Source: Gordonia liuliyuniae
GTDB taxonomy: Bacteria; Actinomycetota; Actinomycetes; Mycobacteriales; Mycobacteriaceae
Reading direction: 5' to 3'
Length of the DNA stretch: 64,000 nucleotides
NCBI RefSeq assembly: GCF_021739025.1
Contig: NZ_JAKKOT010000002.1
Span: 620,001-684,000 of the forward strand
Shown here: positions 24,102 through 32,309 of the stretch, in pieces
Numbering within the stretch: the stretch's first letter is position 1
Layout of the letters: the number at the start of each line of letters is the position of its first letter
Position numbers and translations under genes: made by a program
The notes under the pieces: generated by a model
Seen by the model: only the letters and a program-made list of their open reading frames with translations
What the model was told of the DNA's origin: nothing
Database searches by the model: none

Positions 24102-26097
24102 CGGCCGGAACCAGCAGGGACCGAACGATCAGCGTGTCGACGAGGACGCCGAACGCGACGAGGAACGCGACCTGGGCGAGGAACAGCAGCGGGATCACCG
24201 CCAGGGCGGCGAACGTCGCCGCGAGCACGATGCCCGCGGCGCTGATCACCCCGCCGGTGCTCGTCAACGCCGACAGCATGCCGTCGCGTGTGCCGATCCG
24301 CCCAGCCTCCTCGCGGGCTCGCGTCATCAAGAAGATGTTGTAGTCGACGCCGAGCGCGACGAGGAACACGAACGCGAACAGCGGGACGACGGGGTCGGCG
24401 CCCGGGAAGTCGAACGGGCCGTTGAACAGCAGAGCACCCACACCGAGCGTGGTCGCGAACGACAACACCGTGGTGCCCAGGAGCAGCAGTGGTGCGGCCA
24501 ACGACCGTAGAAGCAGGATGAGGACCGCCAACACCACGATCAGCACGAGCGGGATCACCAGATTCCGGTCGTGACGCGCGGTGACACGAGTGTCGAGGTC
24601 GATGGCGGTCGGGCCGCCGACCATGACGTCCTCCCCGACGGCGTCGCGGATCGTGACGACCGTGTCCTGCGCGGTCAGCGAGTCCGGGTCGTCGGCGAGC
24701 GTGGCCTGCACCGCCGCGAGCGCGTGCGTGCCGTCCGCTCCGTGGACGACCGGTGCACCGTCGGCGGTCAGCACGTCGGCTGAGGCGACGCCCGGCACCT
24801 GGCGGACGGTCGCTGCGGTCTGGTCGGCGTCGGCGGCCGGCGTGATGACCCACGTCGGGGATCCCGCCCCGGCGTCGAAGTGCGCGTCGTGCAGTTCGGC
24901 GCCCGCGACCGATTCGGCGTCGCCGAGGAAGAAGTCGGTGGTCGCGACACCGTCGGACCGGAACATCGGAGCGAACGCCGCGCCGATGACCAGGACGACG
25001 AGTGTCGCGGCCCAGGTGCGGCGGGGCGCCGCCGCCACCGTGTCGGCCACCCGTTTCCACAGGCGATGCGGCTCAGTGGTGTCGCCGGTCGTCGGGCGGC
25101 GCGGCCAGAACGCGGTACGGCCCAGGAGCGCGAGCGCTGCGGGGAGGAAGGTGATGGACACGAGGAAGGACGCGGCGACGCCGATCGCCGCGATCGGGCC
25201 CAGGCTCCGATTGGAGTTGAGGTCGGAGAACAGCAGGCACAGCACGCCGAGGATCACCGTGCCGGCCGATGCCGCGATCGGCGGCAGCGTAGCCCGCCAC
25301 GCGGTCATCAGCGCCCGCCGCGGATCGTCTTCCTCGGTCAGGTGCTCCCGATAACGGGCCACCAGCAGCAGCGCGTAATCGGTTGCGGCGCCGAACACGA
25401 GGATGAACAAGATGCCTTGGCTCTGCCCGTTGAGTTCGAGGGCACCGCTCTCGGCGAGTGCGTAGACGCAGCCGCAGGCGAGCGCGAGGCCGAAGACCGC
25501 GGACAACAGGACGACGATCGGCAGGATCGGCGACCGATAGACGACGACCAGGATGATCAAGACGAGGACCCCGGCCACCAGCAGCAGGATGCCGTCGATG
25601 CCCGCGAACGCCCCGGAGAGGTCCGCGGCCTGCACCGCGGGGCCGGTCATCGCGACCGTGACTCCGGACGGCGGATCGGCGAGCGCATCCTGCAGCTTGT
25701 CGACCGCATCGGCGGTCTCGCCGTCCGTGGCGACCGGGACGATCAACTGTGCGGCCTGCCCGTCGTCGGAGACGATCGGCGGCGAGAATCGCGGCGCGAA
25801 GTCCTCGGCGCCCTGCAGCGGTGCGACCGCGTCGGACAGATATGCGGAATCGGCAGCCGTCCACCCGCTCGTGTTCTCGGCGACGACGATCGCCGGGAAG
25901 TACTCGGTATCGGTGAACTCGGGAAGCAGTGCCTGCACCTGCGTCGATTCGGCTGACGACGGGAGGAACGCGCTCGCGTCGTCGGTGGTGACCTGGCTGA
26001 GTTTACCGGCGAGCGGACCGGTGACCGCGGCGAGGACCAGCCAGACGAGCAGCGCCAGTGCGGGAACGAGGACGCGGACTGGCCGACGAGAAGTCAT
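24046..26097 (-). CDS. MMPL/RND-family transporter
   Basis: 683 residues with two RND halves. Each has an N-terminal helix, a loop domain (~45-165 and ~370-490) and a bundle of about five helices. The proton-relay type motifs are ATDYALLLVARYREHL and GVDYNIFLMTRAREE. It is much shorter than mycobacterial MmpL proteins that carry lipids (~950) and closer to YdfJ-type MMPL proteins of Streptomyces and Bacillus. The substrate is unknown. It lies outside the conserved zmp1-mmpL3 core and has no partner gene. Confidence 0.92.
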   Translation of the reverse strand: MTSRRPVRVLVPALALLVWLVLAAVTGPLAGKLSQVTTDDASAFLPSSAESTQVQALLPEFTDTEYFPAIVVAENTSGWTAADSAYLSDAVAPLQGAEDFAPRFSPPIVSDDGQAAQLIVPVATDGETADAVDKLQDALADPPSGVTVAMTGPAVQAADLSGAFAGIDGILLLVAGVLVLIILVVVYRSPILPIVVLLSAVFGLALACGCVYALAESGALELNGQSQGILFILVFGAATDYALLLVARYREHLTEEDDPRRALMTAWRATLPPIAASAGTVILGVLCLLFSDLNSNRSLGPIAAIGVAASFLVSITFLPAALALLGRTAFWPRRPTTGDTTEPHRLWKRVADTVAAAPRRTWAATLVVLVIGAAFAPMFRSDGVATTDFFLGDAESVAGAELHDAHFDAGAGSPTWVITPAADADQTAATVRQVPGVASADVLTADGAPVVHGADGTHALAAVQATLADDPDSLTAQDTVVTIRDAVGEDVMVGGPTAIDLDTRVTARHDRNLVIPLVLIVVLAVLILLLRSLAAPLLLLGTTVLSFATTLGVGALLFNGPFDFPGADPVVPLFAFVFLVALGVDYNIFLMTRAREEAGRIGTRDGMLSALTSTGGVISAAGIVLAATFAALAVIPLLFLAQVAFLVAFGVLVDTLIVRSLLVPAVTLDVGRRIWFPSKLSKE

Positions 26098-26148
26098 GTG
26101 AACTGTCTACCGCTCGTGACCGGCATTTCCCAAGAACCGTGGTGGGCG

Positions 26149-28131
26149 TTACCAGATTCGGACGCGCTCAGCAGGATCCAGGTACAGCGCATCGCCGGGG
26201 GTTACGTCGAATGCCGCGTAGAACGCGTCGACGTTGCGGACGACGCCGTTGCATCGGAACTCAGGCGGGCTGTGCGGGTCGATCGAGAGACGGCGAATGG
26301 CTTCGGCGTCGCGGGTCTTGGTCCGCCAGATCTGCGCCCAGCTGAAGAACACACGTTGCTCGCCGGTCAACCCGTCGATCACCGGCGGCTCGCCCGCGCC
26401 CTCGGTCGAGATGGCGTAGGCGACGAGCGCGATCGACAGTCCGCCCAGATCGCCGATGTTCTCGCCGAGGGTGAACTCGCCGTTGACCTTGTACTTCTCG
26501 TCCAACCCGTCGGGTGTGAACTGGTCGTACTGGTCGGCGAGGGCAGCGGTGCGCTTGCCGAACTCCGCGCGGTCGTCATCGGTCCACCAGTCGACGAGGT
26601 TGCCGTCTCCGTCGTACTTGGCGCCCTGATCGTCGAAGCCGTGGCCGATCTCGTGGCCGATCACCGCCCCGATGCCGCCGTAGTTCGCGGCGTCGTCGGC
26701 ATCCGGATCGAAGAACGGTGCTTGCAGGATTGCGGCGGGGAACACGATCTCGTTCATGCCAGGGTTGTAGTAGGCGTTCACCGTCTGCGGTGTCATGAAC
26801 CATTCGTCGCGGTCCACCGGCTGTCCGATCTTCGCGAGCTCGCGCGACGTCTCGAACGACGACGCGCGACGCAGGTTTCCGATCAGGTCGCCGCGGTCGG
26901 CTGCCAACGTCGAATAGTCGATCCACGTCGCCGGGTAGCCGATCTTCGGGGTGAACTGTTCGAGCTTGGCCAACGCGCGTGCTCGGGTCTCCGGCGTCAT
27001 CCACTCGAGGTCGGAGATGTTGCGGCGGTACGCCTCGACGAGATTCGCGATCAACTCGTCCATCCTGGCCTTCGCCGCGGGCGGGAAGTGCTTCGCCACG
27101 TACAACTCGCCGACCGCGAAGCCAGCACTCGACTCGACGAAGCCCACACCGCGCTTCCACCGGTCGCGGATCTCCTCGGCTCCGGTCAGCGTCGTCCCGT
27201 AGAACGCGAAGTTCTCGTCGACGAACGCACTCGACAGGTAGGGGGCCGCCGAGTTCAGCAGCTTCCACCGCAGCCACGTCTTCCAGTCGTCGAGCGGACG
27301 CGACGCGATGAGCTCGCCTGCACCGGCGAAGAACGACGGCTGGCCGACGACGACCTCGGCGAACGTCTCTTCGGTCGGCGCGGCCAACCCGAGCAGCCAT
27401 GCCGCGACGTCGAAACCCGCAGCGCCGTCGGTGAATTCGGTGAGCGTCCGCAGGTTGTAGGTGGCCTCGGCGTCGCGGCGAGCCACCACGTCCCAGTGGT
27501 GGCCGGCGATCTGTGTCTCCAGGTCGACGACCGTCGCCGCGGCGCCGTCCGGATCGTCGATGCCTGCCAGCGCGAACATCGCAGCCACATGCGTGCGGTA
27601 CGCGACCAGGGTCTGCGCGTGGTTCTCCTCGCGGTAGTACGACTCGTCGGGCAGCCCGAGACCGCCCTGGCCGACGTGCACGAGGTAACGGTCGGACTTG
27701 CGGGCGTCCGTGTCCACGTAGAAGCCGAACAGGCCGCGCACACCGACCCGCTGCAACGAGCCGAGGGTCCGGGCGAGGTCGGCGGGGGAGGCGATGGTCG
27801 CGATCGCCGTGAGGTAGTCGTCGATCGCGGTGAGGCCGAGCTCCTCGATGCGCTCGGTATCCATGAACGAGGCGTAAAGATCACCGATCAGCGTCGACGT
27901 CGCATCGTCGCCGGGGTTGTCGGCGCACTCCTCGACAATCGCACGGACATCGGCTTCGGCGTTGTCGCGCAGCACGTGGAACGCGCCGTCGATGCTGCGG
28001 TCGCCCGGGATCTCGTGCGTCTCAAGCCACTTGCCGTTCACGTGCGAGAAGAGGTCGTCGGCGACGCGCACCGCGGGGTCGACCCATTCCAGGTCCAGTC
28101 CGGAGGTCTGTTCGATAGTCACGCACTCCAT
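26149..28131 (-). CDS. zmp1: M13-family zinc metalloprotease (Zmp1/PepO-like)
   Basis: 660 residues. The zinc site is VIGHEIGHGFDDQG (His493, His497) with the third ligand in ENIGDLGGLS; the NAYYNPGMNEIVFPAAIL segment binds substrate in neprilysin-like enzymes. No signal peptide is seen, as in M. tuberculosis Zmp1 (Rv0198c), whose opening it resembles (DDLFxHVNGxWL). Start is ATG 28131 or GTG 28122; the latter gives an N-terminus closer to Zmp1. Zmp1 degrades peptides and affects inflammasome activation in hosts; here a general peptidase role is safer. It begins the block syntenic with Rv0198c-Rv0243. Confidence 0.95.
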   Translation of the reverse strand: MECVTIEQTSGLDLEWVDPAVRVADDLFSHVNGKWLETHEIPGDRSIDGAFHVLRDNAEADVRAIVEECADNPGDDATSTLIGDLYASFMDTERIEELGLTAIDDYLTAIATIASPADLARTLGSLQRVGVRGLFGFYVDTDARKSDRYLVHVGQGGLGLPDESYYREENHAQTLVAYRTHVAAMFALAGIDDPDGAAATVVDLETQIAGHHWDVVARRDAEATYNLRTLTEFTDGAAGFDVAAWLLGLAAPTEETFAEVVVGQPSFFAGAGELIASRPLDDWKTWLRWKLLNSAAPYLSSAFVDENFAFYGTTLTGAEEIRDRWKRGVGFVESSAGFAVGELYVAKHFPPAAKARMDELIANLVEAYRRNISDLEWMTPETRARALAKLEQFTPKIGYPATWIDYSTLAADRGDLIGNLRRASSFETSRELAKIGQPVDRDEWFMTPQTVNAYYNPGMNEIVFPAAILQAPFFDPDADDAANYGGIGAVIGHEIGHGFDDQGAKYDGDGNLVDWWTDDDRAEFGKRTAALADQYDQFTPDGLDEKYKVNGEFTLGENIGDLGGLSIALVAYAISTEGAGEPPVIDGLTGEQRVFFSWAQIWRTKTRDAEAIRRLSIDPHSPPEFRCNGVVRNVDAFYAAFDVTPGDALYLDPAERVRIW

Positions 28132-28191
28132 AGTGCATGGTGTCGACTCTGTTCGACTAGCGACGGGGCCTCGACCAGCGGTGGCGGCCGG

Positions 28192-28917
28192 TCACCACTG
28201 CCCCAGACGCTTGGACATGGACCAGATGAGGACTTCGGCTTCGGTGGCGGCGCGGAGCGCCGTACCGCCGAAGTCGGTGGCACGCAACGCATCGGCTGTG
28301 TCGAGACGCTCGCCGTCGACGGTGATCGAACCGGAGGTGACGAACAGGTGGGTGAAGCGTCCGGCCGGAATCGTGGCCGACCCTCCGGCGTTCAACCGGA
28401 GCGCGTACAGCGTTGCACCCGAATTGGCGATACGGATCGCCGAGTCGTGAGACGGGTCGCCGGACGCGACCGGAACGAGAGACCCGGGAGTGAGGTCGGC
28501 GGTGATGTCGCGCTGTTCGTACCCCGGGTCGAGTCCGCTCTCGTCGGGCCACACCCACATCTGGATCAGATGCACCGGGTCCGTCGATTCCGCGCGGTCG
28601 TTGCGCTCGGAGTGCAGGATGCCGGTCCCCGCGCTCATCCGCTGCGCGAGGCCCGGATGGATGACGCCGGAGTTCCCTTCGGAGTCCTGGTGGACGAGCG
28701 ACCCGGACAGCACCCAGGTCACGATCTCGGTCTCGGCGTGCGGATGGGTGTCGAACCCCTGTCCGGCGCCGATCGTGTCCTCGTTGTGCACCATCAGGGC
28801 GCCGTGGTGGGTGTTCGACGGATCGTAGTGGTCGCCGAACGAGAAGCTGTGCGCCGACGTCAGCCAATCGGTCTGGGTGGAGACACGTTCGGCAGCGCGC
28901 TGAATCGTCGGACACAT
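28192..28917 (-). CDS. Pirin-family cupin protein
   Basis: 241 residues from ATG 28917. It is a bicupin with the pirin metal motif HPHAETEIVTWVLSG and the HSERND segment. Bacterial pirins are mostly of unknown function; some have quercetinase activity or bind metabolic enzymes. A -10 element sits 6 nt before the ATG, so the longer open frame to 28983 is not needed. It is followed after 60 nt by zmp1 in the same direction. Confidence 0.9.
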   Translation of the reverse strand: MCPTIQRAAERVSTQTDWLTSAHSFSFGDHYDPSNTHHGALMVHNEDTIGAGQGFDTHPHAETEIVTWVLSGSLVHQDSEGNSGVIHPGLAQRMSAGTGILHSERNDRAESTDPVHLIQMWVWPDESGLDPGYEQRDITADLTPGSLVPVASGDPSHDSAIRIANSGATLYALRLNAGGSATIPAGRFTHLFVTSGSITVDGERLDTADALRATDFGGTALRAATEAEVLIWSMSKRLGQW

Positions 28918-28923
28918 ACATCT

Positions 28924-28929
28924 ATTATG
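28924..28929 (-). promoter_or_regulatory. -10 hexamer CATAAT, pirin gene
   Basis: On the minus strand CATAAT lies 6 nt before the ATG at 28917, with no ribosome-binding site between. Confidence 0.5.
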
Positions 28930-29047
28930 CGGACAGGGCCACGTTGCACCATTCAAGCGGTGGCGATGCGGAATCGTGACCACAACGAGTCACGAATGTA
29001 AGGCCACGTGCGATGAAACGCATGTGAAACGAGTGAAAATTGGTGTC

Positions 29048-30694
29048 ATGGTGTGGAGGGGATACAGCGCGGCAGCTGCGGCGGTGGCCGCTGCCGTCGC
29101 ACTGACAGTGGTCACGGGGTGCGGGTCGGGGGACGGCACCGACGTGGCGAGCATCGTCGGCGATTTCGCCTCGGCGATCGGAGACCAGGACGTCGAGGCC
29201 GCGTCCGGCCTGACGACGGCGCCCGCGCCCGCCGCGGAGACACTCGGCGCGACCTTCGCGGGCATGGGGGCGAAGACCGTCGAGACGACGGTGAACAAGC
29301 CGATCGAATACAGCGACGGCACGGCGTCGTTCACCATGAAAACCACGTGGGTCTGGCCTGGCCAGGGGACGTTCGAGACCGACACCTCCGGCACGGCGCG
29401 CGAACTCTCGAGCGGGTGGAAAGTCCAGTGGGAGCCCGGCCTCGTCTACCCGGACATGCCTGCCGGATCCCGGCTGCAGAAGGTTCGCACCGACGCGACG
29501 CCCGCACCGACGGTCGACAGCCGGACCGGCAAAGTCTTCATGAAGATGGAGCCGGTCAACGAGATCGTCTTCGATCCGAAAGCCGCGGGACGCAAGTCGG
29601 ACGCCGCGATCACCTCGCTCGCGCACGCCATCGAGCCGATCGCTCCGCTGATAACCGCACCGGTGATCCGTAAGAAGGTCGATGAAGCGGGCGGGCGTCC
29701 CGTGACCGCCGTGGTGCTGCGCGACCCGGACATGAAGATGCTCGCCGCCGATCCGGAGAAGATCACCGGCGTCACCGTCGATCACGCAGGCAAACTCGTG
29801 ATGGACGATCGCCGCTTATCGAGCCCCCTCGAGGACGGGCTGACGAACTACTGGACCGCTGTTCGCGATGCGACAGCCGGCTGGCAGGTCCAGCTGGTGA
29901 CGCCGGGGAGCAAGCCCAGACGATTGGCGCACGAGCAGGGGCCGCCCGCCAAGGACATCCCGACCACCGTCGACCAGAATGAGCAGCTCGTGTTGGGCGA
30001 CTCCGTCGTCGACGTGGCGCAACCCGCGACGATGATGACCTTCGACGCGTCGACCGGTGGAATCCTCGCGATGGCCCAGAACGACGAGGCGGCGCGTCGC
30101 AAGGTGGCCGCTGGAACGTCGTACGCGACCGGGTCGACCCTCGACCCCGTCTTCGGGGCGATTGACCGCGCCACCAGGGGGGACTCCGGCAGCGCCGACG
30201 ACATGCTGTACCACTTCGGCCTCGGAGTGAAGTTCACCGCGCCGGGTGTGAGCCTGCCGCGTGGGACGGCGATCCGGCCGAAAGTGTCGAGCGCCCAGTT
30301 CAAACCGAACGACTACCAGGCGTCCATGCTGAACATGGGAGCGTTGGGCGTCGCGTTGGCCAGGGCGTCCGCGGGGGAGACCGGAGCCGTCGCGCCGTAC
30401 GTCATCAAGGGGGCGACGACGAAGGTCACCGGCGGCGCGCTCGGACAGTTCACACCGGAAGTCGCGCGCGACATCCTGCAGTCGATGACGCAGGTCGCGA
30501 AGACCGGCGACGCGAGCGACCTCACCGGGGCTCCCGGCCTGCGCGCTCTCGTCGGCACCAACGGCCCGCAGGGGCCGGGCTGGTTCGTCGGCCTGCACAA
30601 CGGCAAGGTCCTGGTGATCTACTGCGAAGGCGACAAGTCGGGGACAGCGGCACTACAGGTGGCGCAGAAGTACTTCACGGTGTCGAAACGCTAG
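29048..30694 (+). CDS. Penicillin-binding-protein-like lipoprotein with degenerate active site
   Basis: 548 residues from ATG 29048 (GTG 29024 is possible). A signal peptide ends in lipobox VVTGC with Cys25. Residues ~30-150 match the NTF2-like MecA_N domain, ~150-320 the PBP dimerisation part, and ~330-548 the transpeptidase fold, the layout of mycobacterial PBP-lipo (Rv2864c). The catalytic motifs look lost: where SxxK is expected it has STLD (Ser363, Asp366 for Lys), and VGT (502-504) stands where KTG is expected, before GWFVGL. It is therefore probably a non-enzymatic cell-wall scaffold or beta-lactam-insensitive relic. It ends 2 nt before a convergent gene. Confidence 0.85.
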   Translation: MVWRGYSAAAAAVAAAVALTVVTGCGSGDGTDVASIVGDFASAIGDQDVEAASGLTTAPAPAAETLGATFAGMGAKTVETTVNKPIEYSDGTASFTMKTTWVWPGQGTFETDTSGTARELSSGWKVQWEPGLVYPDMPAGSRLQKVRTDATPAPTVDSRTGKVFMKMEPVNEIVFDPKAAGRKSDAAITSLAHAIEPIAPLITAPVIRKKVDEAGGRPVTAVVLRDPDMKMLAADPEKITGVTVDHAGKLVMDDRRLSSPLEDGLTNYWTAVRDATAGWQVQLVTPGSKPRRLAHEQGPPAKDIPTTVDQNEQLVLGDSVVDVAQPATMMTFDASTGGILAMAQNDEAARRKVAAGTSYATGSTLDPVFGAIDRATRGDSGSADDMLYHFGLGVKFTAPGVSLPRGTAIRPKVSSAQFKPNDYQASMLNMGALGVALARASAGETGAVAPYVIKGATTKVTGGALGQFTPEVARDILQSMTQVAKTGDASDLTGAPGLRALVGTNGPQGPGWFVGLHNGKVLVIYCEGDKSGTAALQVAQKYFTVSKR

Positions 30695-30696
30695 CG

Positions 30697-31101
30697 CTAG
30701 CGCCGCGAGGACAGCGCCGCGATCGCGCGCCAGCCGAGCAGTAGGACGCCGGTGGCGAGGGTCGCGACGATGACGAACGACGTAGCGGTGCCCTGGCCGG
30801 AGACGACTCGCAAGATCATGCCGACGACGACGGCAGACACCCAGACGACGACGCCGGTGGGGACCAGAGCGTTCGGCGCGAACCGGCGCCCGGTCGCGAC
30901 GACGGTGATGCACCAACCGAATGCGGCGCCGGCCAGGAACGGCCAGAGCGTCGTCAGGAATCCGGCGAACGACCCCGCCTCGTCGTGATTGCGTCGGCCG
31001 ATCGCGACGAACACGCAGATCGCGATGAGGTCGGCGATGCCTGCGACGGCGAGAGCTGTGCTCCGGGCGTGCCGCGATGCGGTGGGTGCAGGGGAGGTCA
31101 T
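30697..31101 (-). CDS. DUF3054 membrane protein
   Basis: 134 residues from ATG 31101 with four hydrophobic helices (about 17-35, 45-65, 85-105, 110-127) and the AIGRRNHDE motif between the first two, which I associate with DUF3054. The function is unknown. A -10 element directly upstream supports this start over the longer frame to 31128. It lies 23 nt downstream of the next gene and could also be read from that gene's transcript. Confidence 0.85.
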   Translation of the reverse strand: MTSPAPTASRHARSTALAVAGIADLIAICVFVAIGRRNHDEAGSFAGFLTTLWPFLAGAAFGWCITVVATGRRFAPNALVPTGVVVWVSAVVVGMILRVVSGQGTATSFVIVATLATGVLLLGWRAIAALSSRR

Positions 31102-31107
31102 GCCTCT

Positions 31108-31113
31108 ACGGTA
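31108..31113 (-). promoter_or_regulatory. -10 hexamer TACCGT, DUF3054 gene
   Basis: On the minus strand TACCGT lies 6 nt before the ATG at 31101. It falls just upstream of the 3' end of the previous gene. Confidence 0.45.
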
Positions 31114-31124
31114 GTCGGGGAGCC

Positions 31125-32288
31125 TCACCCGGCGCTCGGGCGATCCTCGTCCTGATCGGTCGGCTGCGTCGACGTCGACTCACCCTTGTCCTGGTCGACG
31201 AACCGTGCGCGATCGTCGGCCATCTCCTTGTCGAGGGCCACATCGGATTTGACCGCGCCGCGGTATCGGACGGCGATCACGATCCAGCCGACGACGGCGA
31301 CGAGGATGTAGCTGATGAGACGGTAGACGAGGATCGCGCTGAGCGCGACACCCGCAGGCATGCCGGCAGAGGTGAGCGCCAACTGCATGGTGATGTCGAC
31401 GACGCCGATACCGCCGGGCAGCAGCGGTATCGCGGTGCCGACCGCCTTGCCGGCCGCATACGCCACCATGAGGCCGGCGAACGACGGGTGCGCGTTCACC
31501 GCGTAGCACGCGAACGCGAGGCAGGCGACGTCGGCGACCCAGTTGAAGAAGCTCCAGCCGAACGCGAACGCGCCGTCGCGCCGATTGAGCTGGACGGCCT
31601 CCAACTGTTCGATGATCTGCTTGAGGCGCGCGGTCCCGTGATCGTCCGGCTTGTCGCGGATGTTGTTGACCCAGGAGAGGACACGGAGTCCCGCATTCTC
31701 GAGCATCTGCGGATGGCTGGCCAGATACTGCACGGCGACCGCGAAGACGAGGAACCCGGCGATGCTGAAGATGATCGAGAACGGGCTGGTCTTGGCGCCG
31801 GCGAGCAGCGCGCCGCCGAGCCCCAGGACCGCGAGGCCTGCGCCCGCGAGCAGCCCGGACATGACGACCTGCCAGGACGCGATCACCGGGGTGGCGCCCC
31901 ACTTGCGACTCTCCCGGTAGACGAACGCCGGAGAGAGCACCTGGCCGCCCGGCATGGTCTGCGACAACGAGTTGGACGCGAGAATGACCGCGAGCGACTC
32001 GCGCTGGCTGACCTTCACGCCGGCCGAACGCATGAGCGCCCGCTGGACCTGCGCGTAACTGTCCATCGACAGGCCGGCCGCGAGGATGCAGGCGATCACC
32101 CACTCCCAGCGGAGCTCGCCGATGTGGTACCAGGTCTCCTTCAGCCGCGGCCAGATGTAATAGCCCTCAACGCCGAGGATCACGACGACCGCGACGGCCG
32201 CCGCCCAACGAAGCCAGAGACGCCACGGCCGACGCTGGCCCGACGATGAGTCGGGGGCGTCGGCCGATGAGGCGGCGTCGTCGGGCAT
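31125..32288 (-). CDS. LPG synthase transmembrane-domain family protein (UPF0104, Rv0204c-like)
   Basis: 387 residues from ATG 32288, chosen because a TAGGGT -10 lies 7 nt upstream; GTG 32297 is the alternative. About eight hydrophobic helices are present with the family's ASNSLSQTMPGGQVLSPAF and IPLLPGGIGVVDITM motifs. The family is the flippase-like domain of lysylphosphatidylglycerol synthase and the dolichol-linked AglD group, suggesting lipid flipping. Position next to mmpL3 equals Rv0204c in M. tuberculosis. The acidic tail (DKGESTSTQPTDQDEDRPS) is cytoplasmic and of unknown use. Confidence 0.9.
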   Translation of the reverse strand: MPDDAASSADAPDSSSGQRRPWRLWLRWAAAVAVVVILGVEGYYIWPRLKETWYHIGELRWEWVIACILAAGLSMDSYAQVQRALMRSAGVKVSQRESLAVILASNSLSQTMPGGQVLSPAFVYRESRKWGATPVIASWQVVMSGLLAGAGLAVLGLGGALLAGAKTSPFSIIFSIAGFLVFAVAVQYLASHPQMLENAGLRVLSWVNNIRDKPDDHGTARLKQIIEQLEAVQLNRRDGAFAFGWSFFNWVADVACLAFACYAVNAHPSFAGLMVAYAAGKAVGTAIPLLPGGIGVVDITMQLALTSAGMPAGVALSAILVYRLISYILVAVVGWIVIAVRYRGAVKSDVALDKEMADDRARFVDQDKGESTSTQPTDQDEDRPSAG

Positions 32289-32295
32289 GTCGTAC

Positions 32296-32301
32296 ACCCT
32301 A
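32296..32301 (-). promoter_or_regulatory. -10 hexamer TAGGGT, Rv0204c-like gene
   Basis: On the minus strand TAGGGT lies 7 nt before the ATG at 32288. It decides between ATG 32288 and GTG 32297. Confidence 0.45.
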
Positions 32302-32309
32302 CGGGGGAG

